Shown: positions 1 to 11,833, counted from the first letter of the stretch. The stretch: DNA of 64,000 nucleotides from Capniomyces stellatus (GCA_001661515.1 LUVW01000023.1:376479-440478); one strand, 5' to 3'. Made by a program: numbers and translations. Notes: a model not told the origin generated them from the letters alone.

Positions 1-232
1 AATCGAAGTTTCAAAATCGGAATAATACAAAAGAAATAAAGTAAAAAAAGAATATGTAAATGCCAATGCAGAAAAAGAAAGGGTATTTTTTTTTTCTCCC
101 TCTTTTTCTTTAAACACTAGTCAGGCTGTTGATGATAAAATGAACGCAGGAAACAAATCAAATGTATATGTGTGCTTGTGTGTGATTGTGATTGTTTAGG
201 ATATTATCAGGGGGTAGTGGGGTAGTGTGAAT

Positions 233-1330
233 CTAGAAGTCGTCGCACAGTTCAAATACATCGTCTCTAGAGTTTGCAGAACCTGAATTGCCACTACCCA
301 TCATGACACCAGCCTTCTGGTAGTCGGAAACACGTTTTTCGAAAAAGTTGGTCTTGCCTTGCATTGAAATCATGTCCATAAAGTCAAATGGATTCTGCGA
401 GTTGTAGTGTTTGGAGAATCCCAGAGCTATGAGCAGTCTATCGGCAACAAACTCAATGTATTGGCACATCAGTGCACTGTTCATTCCGATCAGCGATACT
501 GGCAACGACTCTGTCAAGAACTTTTGTTCAATGACAACAGCCTCAAGCACAATGCCCCTGACCTTGGCCTCAGAAGGCTTGTTGCTGAGATGGCTGAATA
601 GCAGACAGGCAAAGTCTGTGTGTAACCCTTCATCGCGGCAAATAAGCTCATTGGAGAATGTAAGTCCTGGCATCAGCCCTCTCTTTTTGAGCCAGAAAAT
701 TGCTGCAAACGATCCTGAAAAGAAAATACCCTCAACTACTGCAAACGCCGCCAAACGCTCACCAAATGGTGCCTCATCGTCATCAATCCACTTCAGGGCC
801 CACTTTGCCTTTTCTCCAATGCACGGAATGTTGTCAATTGCGTTAAACAGGTGGTTCTTCTCTGCCTCATCTTGAATGTATGTGTCCAGCAGCAGTGAGT
901 ACATTTCGCTGTGAATGTTCTCAATCATGATTTGGAACCCATAGAAACATCTTGCCTCTGGAATCTGTACCTCATTGCTAAAGTTGCTCACCAGGTTTTC
1001 ATTGACAATTCCATCCGAGGCAGCAAAGAATGCTAGGATGTTCTTGATAAAGTAACGCTCGTGTTCTGAAAGCTTTTCCCAGTGTATTTTGTCATGTGAG
1101 AGATCCACCTCCTCAGCGTTCCAGAAAGACGCTTCCGCCTTTTTGTACATATTCCACACCTCATGGTACTTGATTGGGAACAGCACAAATCTGCTTGGGT
1201 TTGGCCTCAAGATGTCTTCCTGCTGGTCCAGCAGCTTTACTGCGCTGACTTTTGGCTGTGCCCTGGCAAGCTCTTTCAGGTTTGGCTCAACCATATCAAA
1301 GTCATCCATTACCATTGCGTTGATATTCAT
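233..1330 (-). CDS. RNR2: Ribonucleoside-diphosphate reductase small subunit (R2)
   Basis: Class Ia ribonucleotide reductase small chain, 365 aa, one exon. It carries the di-iron/tyrosyl-radical cofactor that reduces NDPs to dNDPs together with the large subunit. All cofactor residues are visible with the spacing of mouse and yeast R2: D106 (ASDGI), E137 and H140 (IENIH), radical Y144 (SEMYS), E200 (VEGIFF), E234 and H237 (RDEGLH). The C-terminus ends in an acidic, aromatic peptide (FELCDDF) of the kind that docks on the large subunit. The protein is shorter at the N-terminus than yeast Rnr2 but complete. The start is the first ATG, just downstream (on the coding strand) of an AT-rich leader. 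It is divergent from the BRCT gene at 4020. Only the RNR2 isoform is seen here; an Rnr4-like paralog lacking iron ligands is excluded because the ligands are present. Confidence 0.96.
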   Translation of the reverse strand: MNINAMVMDDFDMVEPNLKELARAQPKVSAVKLLDQQEDILRPNPSRFVLFPIKYHEVWNMYKKAEASFWNAEEVDLSHDKIHWEKLSEHERYFIKNILAFFAASDGIVNENLVSNFSNEVQIPEARCFYGFQIMIENIHSEMYSLLLDTYIQDEAEKNHLFNAIDNIPCIGEKAKWALKWIDDDEAPFGERLAAFAVVEGIFFSGSFAAIFWLKKRGLMPGLTFSNELICRDEGLHTDFACLLFSHLSNKPSEAKVRGIVLEAVVIEQKFLTESLPVSLIGMNSALMCQYIEFVADRLLIALGFSKHYNSQNPFDFMDMISMQGKTNFFEKRVSDYQKAGVMMGSGNSGSANSRDDVFELCDDF

Positions 1331-4019
1331 TTCTTTTTTTCTGTTGTTGTTTAGTCTAGAGTCTAACGTTAATAAAATGTTGGTCCTACTTTTTTTTTTA
1401 AAGAAAAATAAGGAGTGGTGTTCAGCTTTTTTACAAGTTCCAGTGTTGTTCGACCCAAGGTTATGAGACTTTCTGATATTTATTTTGTTTTTGAAAACTG
1501 CCGATAAAAGTTATTTCTAATTACTTTCTGTTCATGTCTGCCTTGCTTTGCCCTATTTATACCAATTTGTTTTTGTTTTTAGAAAATAAAAAGTAAATAC
1601 AGAATTCTAAATAACTACAACAATAAGCACGAAACTGGGAAGAAAACGCTGTACAAAGTTTTATTAAAAAAATTCTTTAAATTGATATATTTTTTCCTTG
1701 TAGTAAAAAAAAATGAAAAAGAAAAAGAAAAAAAATTAACGCTCATAAAGCACCATTAAATATTTTCAGCAGTATATAGGCATTTTGGACTAGATTAGTG
1801 GTTCAAGAAATATTACCTGATAAGAATTCCTGAATTGGATCGAGTCGATTGGCTAATTCAGTATTAACGCAGCATCTTTAAATTCAGCTTTTTTCTTATT
1901 TTTTGCCAAAATGCTTCCTTAATTTAAATGTCGAGACCAATGGTGCCCTCTCTCTCCCCCCCTCCCTTGCTTAATTAGTAATAGTTCGAATTTAGCTCTT
2001 CAGCCATTGGACATACCAACATTTTTTGCTTTTAACAAAAACAATCACTTGCTCAAGAATTCAGGAATAGTTTAGAAATCACACACACGTACTTTAACAT
2101 TTGGCTTATCTTTCCCTTGAAAACGCGTTTTTAATCATTTTATTTATTATAAGGTTACTCAAAAATGTGGTTTATTTATTTACTTTGAAATTCCGTGTGA
2201 TTTATTTATAATTTTGACTCAATCTAGCAAACCATTTTGGCATATATATCTGCCCTATTCGCCCAATGTTGTTTACATCTATTTACCAATCCACACACTG
2301 TTCAAATTTCGCCGAGTGCGCGTAAAACTAAAAATAAAATAAATTGTTTGATTAGTAATCTGCACAATTAAACAAAACAAAACAAACCTAATATAGCCAA
2401 ACTAGTTTCTTGAATCATCTGTCTATCTTTTTGTTTATCTTTTTGTTTACTATTTGATTAGTCAGCTTTTCACCAGTTTTATAGCGCAGCGAATAGACTA
2501 TCCAGTTTCGCCTCCACAATTTGAATAAACTTAAATACGCCATAAACTTGGCCTTTTCTTTACGTGTCTTACTTTAAACAACATTTATTAACTTGCCAAT
2601 TATAGGTCACTGCCAACTGCATCTATATTTACATTTACAATCGTGTTTTATTTACATTTAAGTTAATGTTTATGTTTGTGTCTGGCAACGCCTGTTCCCC
2701 CTTATGTTTCCAAAACACGCGTTGCTGCCTGCTCAATCTCCATACATTTTGCTTTTCGCGGAAAGTACACGCCAACACCAAATCAGCAATCAGCTGAACC
2801 TCAGAACTTTTGAGCCAGTCAGGTGCGAAATAGTCTGGAAATAAAATCTCTCCACTTTAATTCAACTCGCCTCCTTTTTCTCCTGCCTTTTCTTTCTACT
2901 GGTTATCCTTGTTGATATTTTAATTCGAAATCGCGTTGATGTTTAAATTGGCTGCGTTGAGATACCTTATTCGCCTATAATTTAGTTTTTTGGCGTTTTA
3001 GGTTATGTAAAAAGAACAAAGTACAAACACCAAAAAACAAACACCAAAGAACGAAGAACAAAGAACAATGACAAAGAATAAACATCAAATGACAAAAAGA
3101 AGAACCGAGTCCAGTTTAAAAACATTTCTGTGAATATTTAAAGTTAGGAACGAAAATGGTTGGCTACCTGTGGGAAGCTAGAAGCTGTAATCTGATAACG
3201 ATGATACAAAACAATTAAGATTCTGTAAATGCTTCATCAGTTCTTTTAAGTCAAAATTTTAACTGATAGCAGGTATGCTTCATGCTGGTTTCGTCTTTGG
3301 AAACAAGTAATGCTTTAATCATGAGTCTTACTCGAGCAAACGATATATAATTGAATTTGAGAAACATTGAGTTTAGTTTAGCGTTGTATGCTACAAATTA
3401 TGGAAATCACTGTAATTCAGACATCCAGACCTGTCTTTGCTATTCAGCTTGGGCTTCCGCTACTGCTCCATTTCAATTATTTTTCAAATATGTGATACTA
3501 GTTTGATGTTCTTAAACTCCAAGCTGGTGAGGAAAAGGCTAGTGAGGTGGCTATACCGAGTAAGGTTATAGAAATCAAAGTTCTGCCATTCCAAATAAAC
3601 GTTCAAATTATAATGAAATGGCAATAACATTCAAAGAAAGTTGAAAAGTTGATGATATTATTCGCCAATAATGTTGATTTTACAAAAAAAATAAAAAAAA
3701 GCCAATACTAAGGCCGCTAATTTTTCTTGGGTAAAGTATTTAACGCCAAACCAGGAGGAAATCTTTGCTTTTTTACTAGTCTGATTCCATTAACATATCT
3801 TGATTTAAATAGTTTTATTTTCCAAATAGAAAATTTATTTAATCGAGCTGATTGAAATTGATCAACAACAAGGATTGTTACAAATTTGAAAGCTAGAAAA
3901 ACAGGAGAATCGAGTATACATACATATATAAATAAAACTGACGACAACAAGGGATACTACAAAGCCTCACTATACAGTTATTGTTGGAGTATTGGAATTC
4001 AAAATTCTTATAGATTAGG
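1331..4019. other. Intergenic region between divergent RNR2 and BRCT gene
   Basis: About 2.7 kb of AT-rich DNA between two divergently transcribed genes. I see no convincing coding sequence. Two ACGCGT hexamers (the MluI cell-cycle box core) occur at 2123-2128 and 2717-2722. By base composition about six ACGCGT hexamers are expected in the whole window, so these may be chance. Pyrimidine and A-tracts are frequent. Confidence 0.6.
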
Positions 4020-7000
4020 ATGGCGTTGAGCAGGAAAAGTAGTAAGAGCATTGATAGAAAGAGTATACTTAATGGGGTGGTATTTTGGGTAAATCCGACT
4101 TATGGAGGACCAGAACGAGCTCGGATTACACGGCAGCTGCTGAGACTAGGTGCTATTGAAGCGAGCACGACTTGTGATGATTGTACGGATTTTGAAAGCA
4201 GAGTCAGAGAAGATAGCAAAAAAGAAATTAAGAACGAGCTAGGCAAGCTAGTGGAAAGCGAAGAGGAGAGCGGAATTGAAGCCAATATCAGGCTAGAGTA
4301 TACAAAGTTAAGAGGATTGGCATTGGGTGTGCCCTTTGGCTTAGAAGATAAAATATACAGATTCTCCTTTAAAAAAATAGTGGTTGGGGATGAAGAGGAC
4401 GGTCAGGGAGACCCAAACAGCAAAGTTTTTGACAAAAAGCATGCAACACATGTCATAAGCAAGGATATATATTTCCCAGAGTATTATGCGGCTAAAGAGA
4501 GCGGGGTTAAGATAGTTGGCACTTCGTGGGTAGAGGCAGTTTCTAGGTTTGGTGTTCGCCAGAAGGAGGAGAGTCACAGTAGCGATATTGACAGGCAGAT
4601 ATTTAGTGGTGTTGTTGTAACAGCATCGCAATTACCAACAAGCGATAGAGAGGCGCTGTATGGTGGGGTTAAGGCGCTGGGTGGGCAGTTCCGACCGCAT
4701 TTAGTTACGGAGATAACACATCTAGTGCTCCTAACAGGGACGGGGATAAAGTATGAGCAAGTCAGGGCGAACAAGCAGCTAAAGATTAAAGTAATACTGC
4801 CACATTGGTTTGAGCAAAGCATAAATCTGGGAGTGAAGGTTGATGAAAGGCCGTATTTGTTTCCAGACCCACCGATTTTCGAAATGCTGTGTGGTTTGAA
4901 CAGAGGAAACAATTTGATTGATAGTATAAGCATGGATGTGGTGGAGCTAGATGGTCAGGTAGGCAGTAAAGACAAAGAAAGTATGGAGAGCAATGTGCGT
5001 GGAGTTGGGGATGGGGGTGATGAAGTATCAGGGAAAGCGGAGGCTACAGTAAATCACAATGACCTAGACCAAGACGACAGTGGATATGACGGAAATCTGG
5101 CCTGCGAAGAAGATGAGGATGAGGAGGTAGATGGCGGGTTTGAGGAAGTGGTGCATGATTTGGCAGAGGTGGCAGAAAGCGATGTGCAGTTTTTGTTAGG
5201 GTACAGAGTGGGGCTAAGTTTACACCAATACAGAGTTTTGGGAGGCGAGACGATAACAGAGATCAAGAGGAGGGTGGAGAAGGCAGGGGGGGAGTTTATT
5301 GAGCCAGCGACCTACACGGTTGGCGACGAAAGCGGCGATAGAGCAACAAAGTACGGGTGGGAGGCATGCGTGTTTGGGAGAATAGATATCCTGGTATGTC
5401 AGTACAGGTATGGGGGCGATTACGAGGCGGCAACGAGGGCAGGAAAGCTGGTGGGATCGCTAATATGGTTTATAAAGGTTTTCCAGACAAACAAAGTCAC
5501 ACAGCCAGAGAAACAGATTTTTGACTACCCGCAGCCATCTGAGGGTGTTCTGGGCAGCGATAGATGTGTAGTTGCGATCTCGGGGTATTCGTATAAGTCG
5601 AGGATGTTTTTGCAAAGGCTGGTTACCGCAATGGGGGGCAGGTACACACCAAAGCTTAAAAGCGATGTGCATACGCACTTGATTGCCAGCGACCCAACTA
5701 AGCTGAAGTTCAACAAGTCGCGGGAGTATAACTGCCATGTGGTCAATCACCTATGGCTGCAGCGGTCGTTTCTGGAGCTAAAGGAGCTTTCGGTGTCTCA
5801 TCCCAACTTTACATTTTGGCCGCCGATGAGCCAATTGGCACTAGAGCAGTTGGTGAACAGAAATTGTGGGATTAGGCACGAGTCGATAGCAAAGAGTGTT
5901 GAGAGAATTGAGCTTTGCGTTGCCGAGGAAGTTTTGGGTTTGGGGAAGTTTGAGAAAGATCTGGGTGATATAGGCCCGAGTGGCTACAGCGTAGCCGTGG
6001 CTCGAGTTATTCTTTTGGAAAGTGGAGAGTACCTGCTCAATAACGCGGATGGAGATGGAGACTCGAGAGTTGGTTTGGTTGGCGAGGGAGGCAGCAGCGA
6101 GTGTCAAGCCTACATGATGCTGTACATGGCGCAGATGTTTGGACTCCTGTTAGAAAGCGAGCCTGGTTTAGGGGCAAAGATAGAACAGTTGGTGAAAAAG
6201 ACTCGGAGCTTAGAGATTTCGAGTTTGAGCGAGTTGGATAAAGTAGCTGGGCTGGAAAGCGTGCTTGACTGTGCTGGAAACAGCAACGAGACTGTGTCGG
6301 ACACAAGCGACGACGAAGTAGGAGACAAGCAGCTGGAGAACATGAGGCTGTCGCCAGGCTTGCCAAACAAGTCAGTCAGCTGCCGAAAAGGTCCAAGCTC
6401 AAATGGCAAGGCTGGGCCAAAGATAAACGCAGCAGAGTTTGTAAAAAGAAAGGCAGCATTATCTGCGAACCAAATGCTAAGTGAACAAATGGTTGCAGCC
6501 CATGTGTATGAAACAGAAATGAAGAAGAGTGTTTCCAAGATTCGGCTAATATCCCAAAAGTCCAGACTCAATCCCTTACCAAATCAACAAGACGATGAGC
6601 ACCAGGCCAAAGATAAGAGTACCGGCTGTGAAGTTAAAGTCAAAGCAGAGCCCAGCCAAGACGAGCACGAGTGGAGTACGACAAAGTCCAAAAGAAGCAT
6701 ATCACTGGTTGTTCAGCCGCAAAGTTCAACAACGCCAAGCAAAAAGGGCAAAAAGACAGTTGTCAAGCAGGAAACGCCGACAGCACCACCACCACCAGCA
6801 CCAAACAATGAACCGACTGAAGAAGTAAAGTCAGCTTCCAAACCCAAAAAGCAGCCAGCCACTACGGGCCAGGAGCCACGAATCACCGTCAAGCTTCTAT
6901 TCACACAGGGAAGGCCTTCTGATACTGAGGAGCGCCAAATAAGAAAGCTGGGAGGCCACTTTGCCTCATCGATAAAAACAGCAACGCATTTGATCACTAC

Positions 7001-7730
7001 CGGCGTAAAGAGAACCGCCAAGTTTCTGGAGGCGCTGAATTGCGGCAAGGTATTTATAGTCAGTCCAATGTGGTTGAAACACTCCTTAGACTGTGGAAGT
7101 TGGATAGATTTGGACTTGGAATGTCCGAGCAAGGCCCTGGTTCAGCATCTTCAATCAATAAACATCAAAATCCCTCCCAAACTTACCAGCACCAACAACA
7201 GCTCAAAGCTAAACGACTGGTGGTGGAATCTGGGCTACGGTATTTCAGACTTGGAAAGTGAGTCCAAGTACGCCTTTAGTCTGAAACAGTCTTTCTACAA
7301 GGCCAAGCAACATCCAATATTCTCAAACTACACCATATACATCACCCCAAACGTTCAGCCAAACATTGAAACCCTCAAACAGATTGTCGAAGCTGGCGGC
7401 GGCTCAATAGCTCTAAACTACTCCAACCGCAAAATCAAACAGCTGCTCCTCGACTCTGTTTCCCCAACCACCTCCCTCACCAGCAACCACCAACTCTCAC
7501 TCTCACTCTCACTCTCAGATCCCAACAGCAGTCCCCTATTTCTTCTCATTATCTCTTGTGAACTTGATCGCCATCTTTGGATTCCCTTTTTGTCTTTCAA
7601 CTCTCAGCTAAAAGGACAAAGCGGCGGTATCAGCCAACCCGAATTCCGCATCTACTCTTCTGAGATCATTCTGACAGGCGTTTTACGCCAGGAATTACCC
7701 CTTGAAAACTCTGAATTTATCTTAGCCTAG
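4020..7730 (+). CDS. Six-BRCT DNA-damage scaffold, Brc1/Rtt107-like
   Basis: 1236 aa, one exon. Six BRCT-like blocks can be read: about residues 15-175 (divergent BRCT1 with insert), 190-285, 390-500 (divergent), 510-605, 950-1040 and 1095-1180. A Glu/Asp-rich stretch (about 340-385) and a Lys/Ser/Pro-rich linker (about 770-950) separate the N-terminal group of four from the C-terminal pair. This four-plus-two layout is that of fungal Rtt107/Brc1 and animal PTIP, scaffolds at stalled replication forks. BRCT5 has the phosphate-pocket features of the family: LFTQG at the end of strand 1 and THLITTGVKRTAKFL around the second helix, consistent with binding phosphorylated histone H2A. BRCT6 is weak after its first half and carries a Ser/Leu-repetitive insertion (TCTCAC tandem repeat near 7490-7520). 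A Dpb11/TopBP1 identity is less likely because of the C-terminal tandem pair. Coding-strand base composition flips from G-rich to C-rich along the gene. Confidence 0.78.
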   Translation: MALSRKSSKSIDRKSILNGVVFWVNPTYGGPERARITRQLLRLGAIEASTTCDDCTDFESRVREDSKKEIKNELGKLVESEEESGIEANIRLEYTKLRGLALGVPFGLEDKIYRFSFKKIVVGDEEDGQGDPNSKVFDKKHATHVISKDIYFPEYYAAKESGVKIVGTSWVEAVSRFGVRQKEESHSSDIDRQIFSGVVVTASQLPTSDREALYGGVKALGGQFRPHLVTEITHLVLLTGTGIKYEQVRANKQLKIKVILPHWFEQSINLGVKVDERPYLFPDPPIFEMLCGLNRGNNLIDSISMDVVELDGQVGSKDKESMESNVRGVGDGGDEVSGKAEATVNHNDLDQDDSGYDGNLACEEDEDEEVDGGFEEVVHDLAEVAESDVQFLLGYRVGLSLHQYRVLGGETITEIKRRVEKAGGEFIEPATYTVGDESGDRATKYGWEACVFGRIDILVCQYRYGGDYEAATRAGKLVGSLIWFIKVFQTNKVTQPEKQIFDYPQPSEGVLGSDRCVVAISGYSYKSRMFLQRLVTAMGGRYTPKLKSDVHTHLIASDPTKLKFNKSREYNCHVVNHLWLQRSFLELKELSVSHPNFTFWPPMSQLALEQLVNRNCGIRHESIAKSVERIELCVAEEVLGLGKFEKDLGDIGPSGYSVAVARVILLESGEYLLNNADGDGDSRVGLVGEGGSSECQAYMMLYMAQMFGLLLESEPGLGAKIEQLVKKTRSLEISSLSELDKVAGLESVLDCAGNSNETVSDTSDDEVGDKQLENMRLSPGLPNKSVSCRKGPSSNGKAGPKINAAEFVKRKAALSANQMLSEQMVAAHVYETEMKKSVSKIRLISQKSRLNPLPNQQDDEHQAKDKSTGCEVKVKAEPSQDEHEWSTTKSKRSISLVVQPQSSTTPSKKGKKTVVKQETPTAPPPPAPNNEPTEEVKSASKPKKQPATTGQEPRITVKLLFTQGRPSDTEERQIRKLGGHFASSIKTATHLITTGVKRTAKFLEALNCGKVFIVSPMWLKHSLDCGSWIDLDLECPSKALVQHLQSINIKIPPKLTSTNNSSKLNDWWWNLGYGISDLESESKYAFSLKQSFYKAKQHPIFSNYTIYITPNVQPNIETLKQIVEAGGGSIALNYSNRKIKQLLLDSVSPTTSLTSNHQLSLSLSLSDPNSSPLFLLIISCELDRHLWIPFLSFNSQLKGQSGGISQPEFRIYSSEIILTGVLRQELPLENSEFILA

Positions 7731-8694
7731 CCTAGTCCCCCCCTCCCTTCAACACTTGTAATTATTTTTAGCTTCTACACCATCTCCATCAAAACTCGTT
7801 TTCCATTTTCGTTTTTGTTGCTTTCGTAAAGTTTTTTTTTACTATGTCATTTATTATCCTAACACATTTTGGTTGCTATTTTTTTATTAGTATAACACAA
7901 ATCACTGATTTAACACATTTTTTAACCAAATTTGTCACGAAAAAGACAAGAGAACACAGCATTTCTGAAGGGAAAAGTCAAAAAACAGAATAAACTAAAT
8001 GGTACACTATTATCTCAACACAAAAACATAACCGACAAAGGCATCAACTTAATATCAGCGACACTAACGCAACACAAGTATGCAAAATGCCAATTCCGAA
8101 ATTGCAAGCTGTGCATTTACGCTTTTGCCCACAAGCCAGGCGACTAACGACTAACGACTAACGACACTCGACCGCGTTGTTTGCGCTTTATTGCTGGTCC
8201 AAGTCTCTAGCTGACCTCGAGTGTTTAGAGCGCATTACCTGTTCACATTAGACCAATGGAGCATACAGCACTGTGAAACCATCTTCATTTCTGAAATCTA
8301 GATAATCGCATTCATTTTGTGTCCATTCACCCGACTTGGGCCCGTTCTGTAGCATCGTTTCTTGATTGATATAAATTACTCGTGTGTTTTTTTTCAAGGG
8401 GAATGTGATAAACAACTTCCTTGACCAATTATTTTTAAAAGATAACTTTGTGCAGAGTGTGCACAATTGTGTTTGTTTGAAATCGTATTAAAGATACTAT
8501 AACTCATGCTACGATTGCCTTATTTTTGTACGATTGCCTTATTTTTGTGTGTGTGTTGTTTTAGTAAAAAAAATAGCTAAAACGCGTCATGGTAATAGAT
8601 GCTATAGCGAAAAAGAGTTTTGAAAATAATAATTAAAATTTTTTTAGTGTTAATAAAATCATCTGGCCCATTTTTTCCAAGGTGATCAACACTG
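7731..8694. other. Intergenic region between convergent genes
   Basis: Non-coding, AT-rich, between the 3' ends of the BRCT gene and the LPMO gene. It holds a short tandem repeat of the 7-mer CGACTAA (three copies near 8141-8163) and a duplicated CGATTGCCTTATTTTTGT unit near 8512-8547. The small ORFs in it have no recognisable features. Confidence 0.55.
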
Positions 8695-10002
8695 TCATGC
8701 TTTTTTTGCTTTTTTTGCTATTTTTGGGTCCGTCTTGCCTTTACTCTCCAGCATATTGACGTTTTTGTTGATTTTCCACTTGACTGGATTTCTGTTATTT
8801 GCTTTAACGCCCTTCTTACCAGAGACCTCTGCATTTGCGACGCTCTTTTTATTGCTGTTGCTGCTTTTTTCCTCCGTTATCAAAGATCCTTCCTGCCCAC
8901 TCAGTTTCTTAAATACCCCCTTTATGCACTTTTTATTGTAGTTACCCTTGCACATTTTCAATATGTACCTCTTCACCTTTGCGTACACTAATTCAGACTC
9001 AAGTTCGTATCCGTATATACTGCTCAGCCTCTGTCGTATCATCTCAATTGACTTTCTGTAAGCACGTATATTATCAACCATCTGTTTGCTACTGTCTTCT
9101 GGGCCATCTTCAGTCTTTTTTGATGCATTGTCTTTGTTAATATCCGTGCTAGCTGCACCACTATTTGTCTCATTTGAGTGCAATGTAGGTTCTTGTTTGC
9201 TTTTATCAATGCTTGGGTGTTCTTTCGGGTATATTCTCTCGTTTGTCTCAGGGACGCTGTGTCTCCCATCACTGAAACTGTGTTTAAAAGAATTCCCTGT
9301 TTTCTCAACCGTTACATACCTCCTACTGCGGAAATATTCCATCCCTGTTTCATAGTTTCCACGAAACTCTGGTATAGAAACCGTGTTTTTTCCGTAGTTT
9401 GCTATAAGCATCTCGGGCCCCGTAAATCTTTTTGATGTGCTGTTTATGATGGCGACATCTGCACAGTTCATGTAATACTCTCTGTTCCCCACTGCATTTA
9501 TCCAGCTCCATGCAAATACCACTCTTTTCCCTGACGGCAAGTCTTCTGGCAGTACTATCTTGTAATTCCTAACTTTGCCCTCGTTCAACATATCAATTCC
9601 GTCGTAAAAACAGTACCTGAGCTCATCGTGTATTACTATAAAGGTGTTTCCACCATCATATGAAACCGAAAACTGGCAGTGTCCCCCGCCATGCGTTGCT
9701 CCTCCCTGTGCAAATACCACATTGATGGCTTGTCCTGGCGTCCAGTACTCTGACGGTTTGCTGTATGGTGTTTCATTTCTGCATAGCGGCTTCATTATCG
9801 AGTTTTCTACCCCAATTGGTGCATTCTGGTCATAATCATGACTTACCCCTGGTGGCAGTGGAGGACAACTCTTATTTTGCGGTGTGAACCTTGTACACGG
9901 TTCTATCATTGCCATATGTGCACCAACCTCCATAAAAGCCAATAGGCCTAATGACAAAGTAGCATAACTCCAGATCCCTTCGTTTTTACTTTTGTACAGC
10001 AT
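8695..10002 (-). CDS. AA11-like lytic polysaccharide monooxygenase with basic tail
   Basis: 435 aa secreted copper enzyme of the chitin-active AA11 type. A signal peptide (residues 1-28, ending EVGA) is followed directly by His29 (HMAMIEP), the mature N-terminal His of the copper histidine brace. The second brace His is H104 in ATHGGGHCQ and the axial Tyr is Y177 in GNREYYMNCA; both motifs are diagnostic of AA11. Conserved Cys (C35, C46, C74, C109, C131, C180) suggest disulfides. The catalytic domain ends near residue 215. The remaining ~220 residues are low-complexity, first Ser/Asp/Glu-rich and then strongly Lys-rich with a short Cys-containing helix (about residues 335-370). No known carbohydrate-binding module is recognised in the tail. 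Family knowledge predicts oxidative cleavage of chitin outside the cell, either in remodelling the fungal wall or on arthropod cuticle or peritrophic matrix. Confidence 0.88.
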   Translation of the reverse strand: MLYKSKNEGIWSYATLSLGLLAFMEVGAHMAMIEPCTRFTPQNKSCPPLPPGVSHDYDQNAPIGVENSIMKPLCRNETPYSKPSEYWTPGQAINVVFAQGGATHGGGHCQFSVSYDGGNTFIVIHDELRYCFYDGIDMLNEGKVRNYKIVLPEDLPSGKRVVFAWSWINAVGNREYYMNCADVAIINSTSKRFTGPEMLIANYGKNTVSIPEFRGNYETGMEYFRSRRYVTVEKTGNSFKHSFSDGRHSVPETNERIYPKEHPSIDKSKQEPTLHSNETNSGAASTDINKDNASKKTEDGPEDSSKQMVDNIRAYRKSIEMIRQRLSSIYGYELESELVYAKVKRYILKMCKGNYNKKCIKGVFKKLSGQEGSLITEEKSSNSNKKSVANAEVSGKKGVKANNRNPVKWKINKNVNMLESKGKTDPKIAKKAKKA

Positions 10003-11753
10003 GACTATAATTGCAGCTTGTAAACTTTAGTGATGTCTGTTGCAACTCTTGTTTGACTGTCGAAATATATGCGGCAGCTGTTTCCTGTTGTATGGATATA
10101 TAGCTTTTTAACTGATTTATAATTAGAGAATATATCTTAATCGCCCAATCTTGTCCGACATAATGCTTCTGCCTGCGGTTATTGAACGATCTCGAGTTTT
10201 TATTTTTAAATCCGATTCTAAGAGTAACTTTTTATACACTTGCTTTTTCGTCAGCTCTATCCTTAAAAAGAGGGAAAGTTGGGGGTGGTTAAACGATTTT
10301 TGATGCATTATTGAAATATAGAATCAAATATTGCTGTCCCTTGCGGTTATTGGAAATGGAGTACATTAGGTATACTTTGCAAGATTCACTGTTACTTTAT
10401 TTTATTAAAAAAACAGGTACCGATGTATTGCTTTTATTTTTATATGGTATATCCTCTTTAGTAAAACCTGAAAATGTATACACAAATATCACGGCTACAA
10501 GAAATAGCACTAAACCATTATTGTTTTTTCTTTCTGTCCCATATTCAATGCAATAACCCAATAGATGTACTTGGTTCGTGATTGAAACTTTTATAAAAGT
10601 ACTAGTACCAGGTTTGACACAAGTAAACCGGATGCTTTATAGCATTTATATATATGCTTTGATTTTTTCTACAGACGATTTGAGCTAATTTGCAATTTGC
10701 AATATGCAAAATGTATAAATACATTTAATTCACAACAATCCAAGTTTTAATGCGTATACAGTCAACCCGTTTTAAAATAAATGTATCATATTGTCTTTTT
10801 TTTTGTTCCCAATTTTCAATAGCCAATACCTGGCTGCTGACCAGTAATTTGCGAACAACTTGGGGAGGGGAAAGAGGTTACTAACATGATTTGATGGCTC
10901 AATTCCCATAGAAACACATTGGATATTAACTTGGTTTGTATAAGCTTAGACTGTTGTGTTGTAAATCCGGATAAATACAACATGCAGACAAGAGATTCGT
11001 TAATGTTTATTAAAAAGCGCTGATCCCCCCTTCCCAAAAAAAACATATCACGACCAAATCTCTATGTTCAGGTTTAAAGTCGCAGACATTTCAAAACATA
11101 TGCGAGCATCCTTAACTCGCTTCTATATCAAGTTGAACTGTTACCTGTACGTCCAATCAGTGATATTGATGTTTATTTTTCCTATTTCCTTCACTATCCC
11201 CATAGTTAAATCCTGTTTACTTGCTAGAAACCACGCCTCTACTTCTTTTCTTCTTCCACACTCATGTTTTTACAGTGCCAAGTTTCTTGGTTTCTGCTAT
11301 TGTAATTTTTGCACAAACTTACTCTAAAGCCCGTGATGTTGTGAGGGGGGAAGAGTGGCAAATACAAATTGGTATGGCCATGGCTTAAATAACGATAATA
11401 CTGGTATGACTAAAGGTGAGAGTTTTATCATTGCAAGAGCCAAAAGCAGGGTTTAAATAACAATAACCAAGTAAAAAGTTTAGTTGTACATTTTCTATTT
11501 GCTCAAGTCTGAGTGTATTTTTATATTTTTGTTTGTCGGATTTAAATTTGCTTATGTTTTGAAATGATCAAATAAGAAAGGTGATAGAAAAATAGTGTTT
11601 ATTGTCTACAACAAAGACTATTTTGTTAAGCCACGATCGATTATAGCCTCAACAATAGGAGCTTGGTTCAATTATACGATGTATAATCGTGCACTATGTT
11701 TTTTGCGTCATAAATAACTGCCAAGGATTTTACAAATCCAAAAATTTTAAGCT
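10003..11753. other. Intergenic region upstream of LPMO
   Basis: About 1.75 kb of AT-rich DNA between the LPMO start and tRNA-Trp. Short ORFs on both strands lack any motif, biased codon use or splice-linked continuation. Nothing else recognised. Confidence 0.5.
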
Positions 11754-11826
11754 GGGGTGTTGGCGCAATTGGCAGCGCGTCCGTCTCCAAAGCGGAAGGT
11801 TAAGCGTTCAAGTCGCTTACGTCCCA
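11754..11826 (+). tRNA. tRNA-Trp (CCA)
   Basis: A full cloverleaf folds by hand over 73 nt without an intron. The acceptor stem GGGGTGT pairs with ACGTCCC (two G-T wobbles). The D-stem is GCGC/GCGC. The anticodon stem TCCGT/GCGGA closes the loop CTCCAAA, giving anticodon CCA. The variable loop is 5 nt and the T-arm is AAGCG-TTCAAGT-CGCTT. The discriminator base is A, and CCA is not encoded. Confidence 0.95.
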
Positions 11827-11833
11827 CAGTTTA

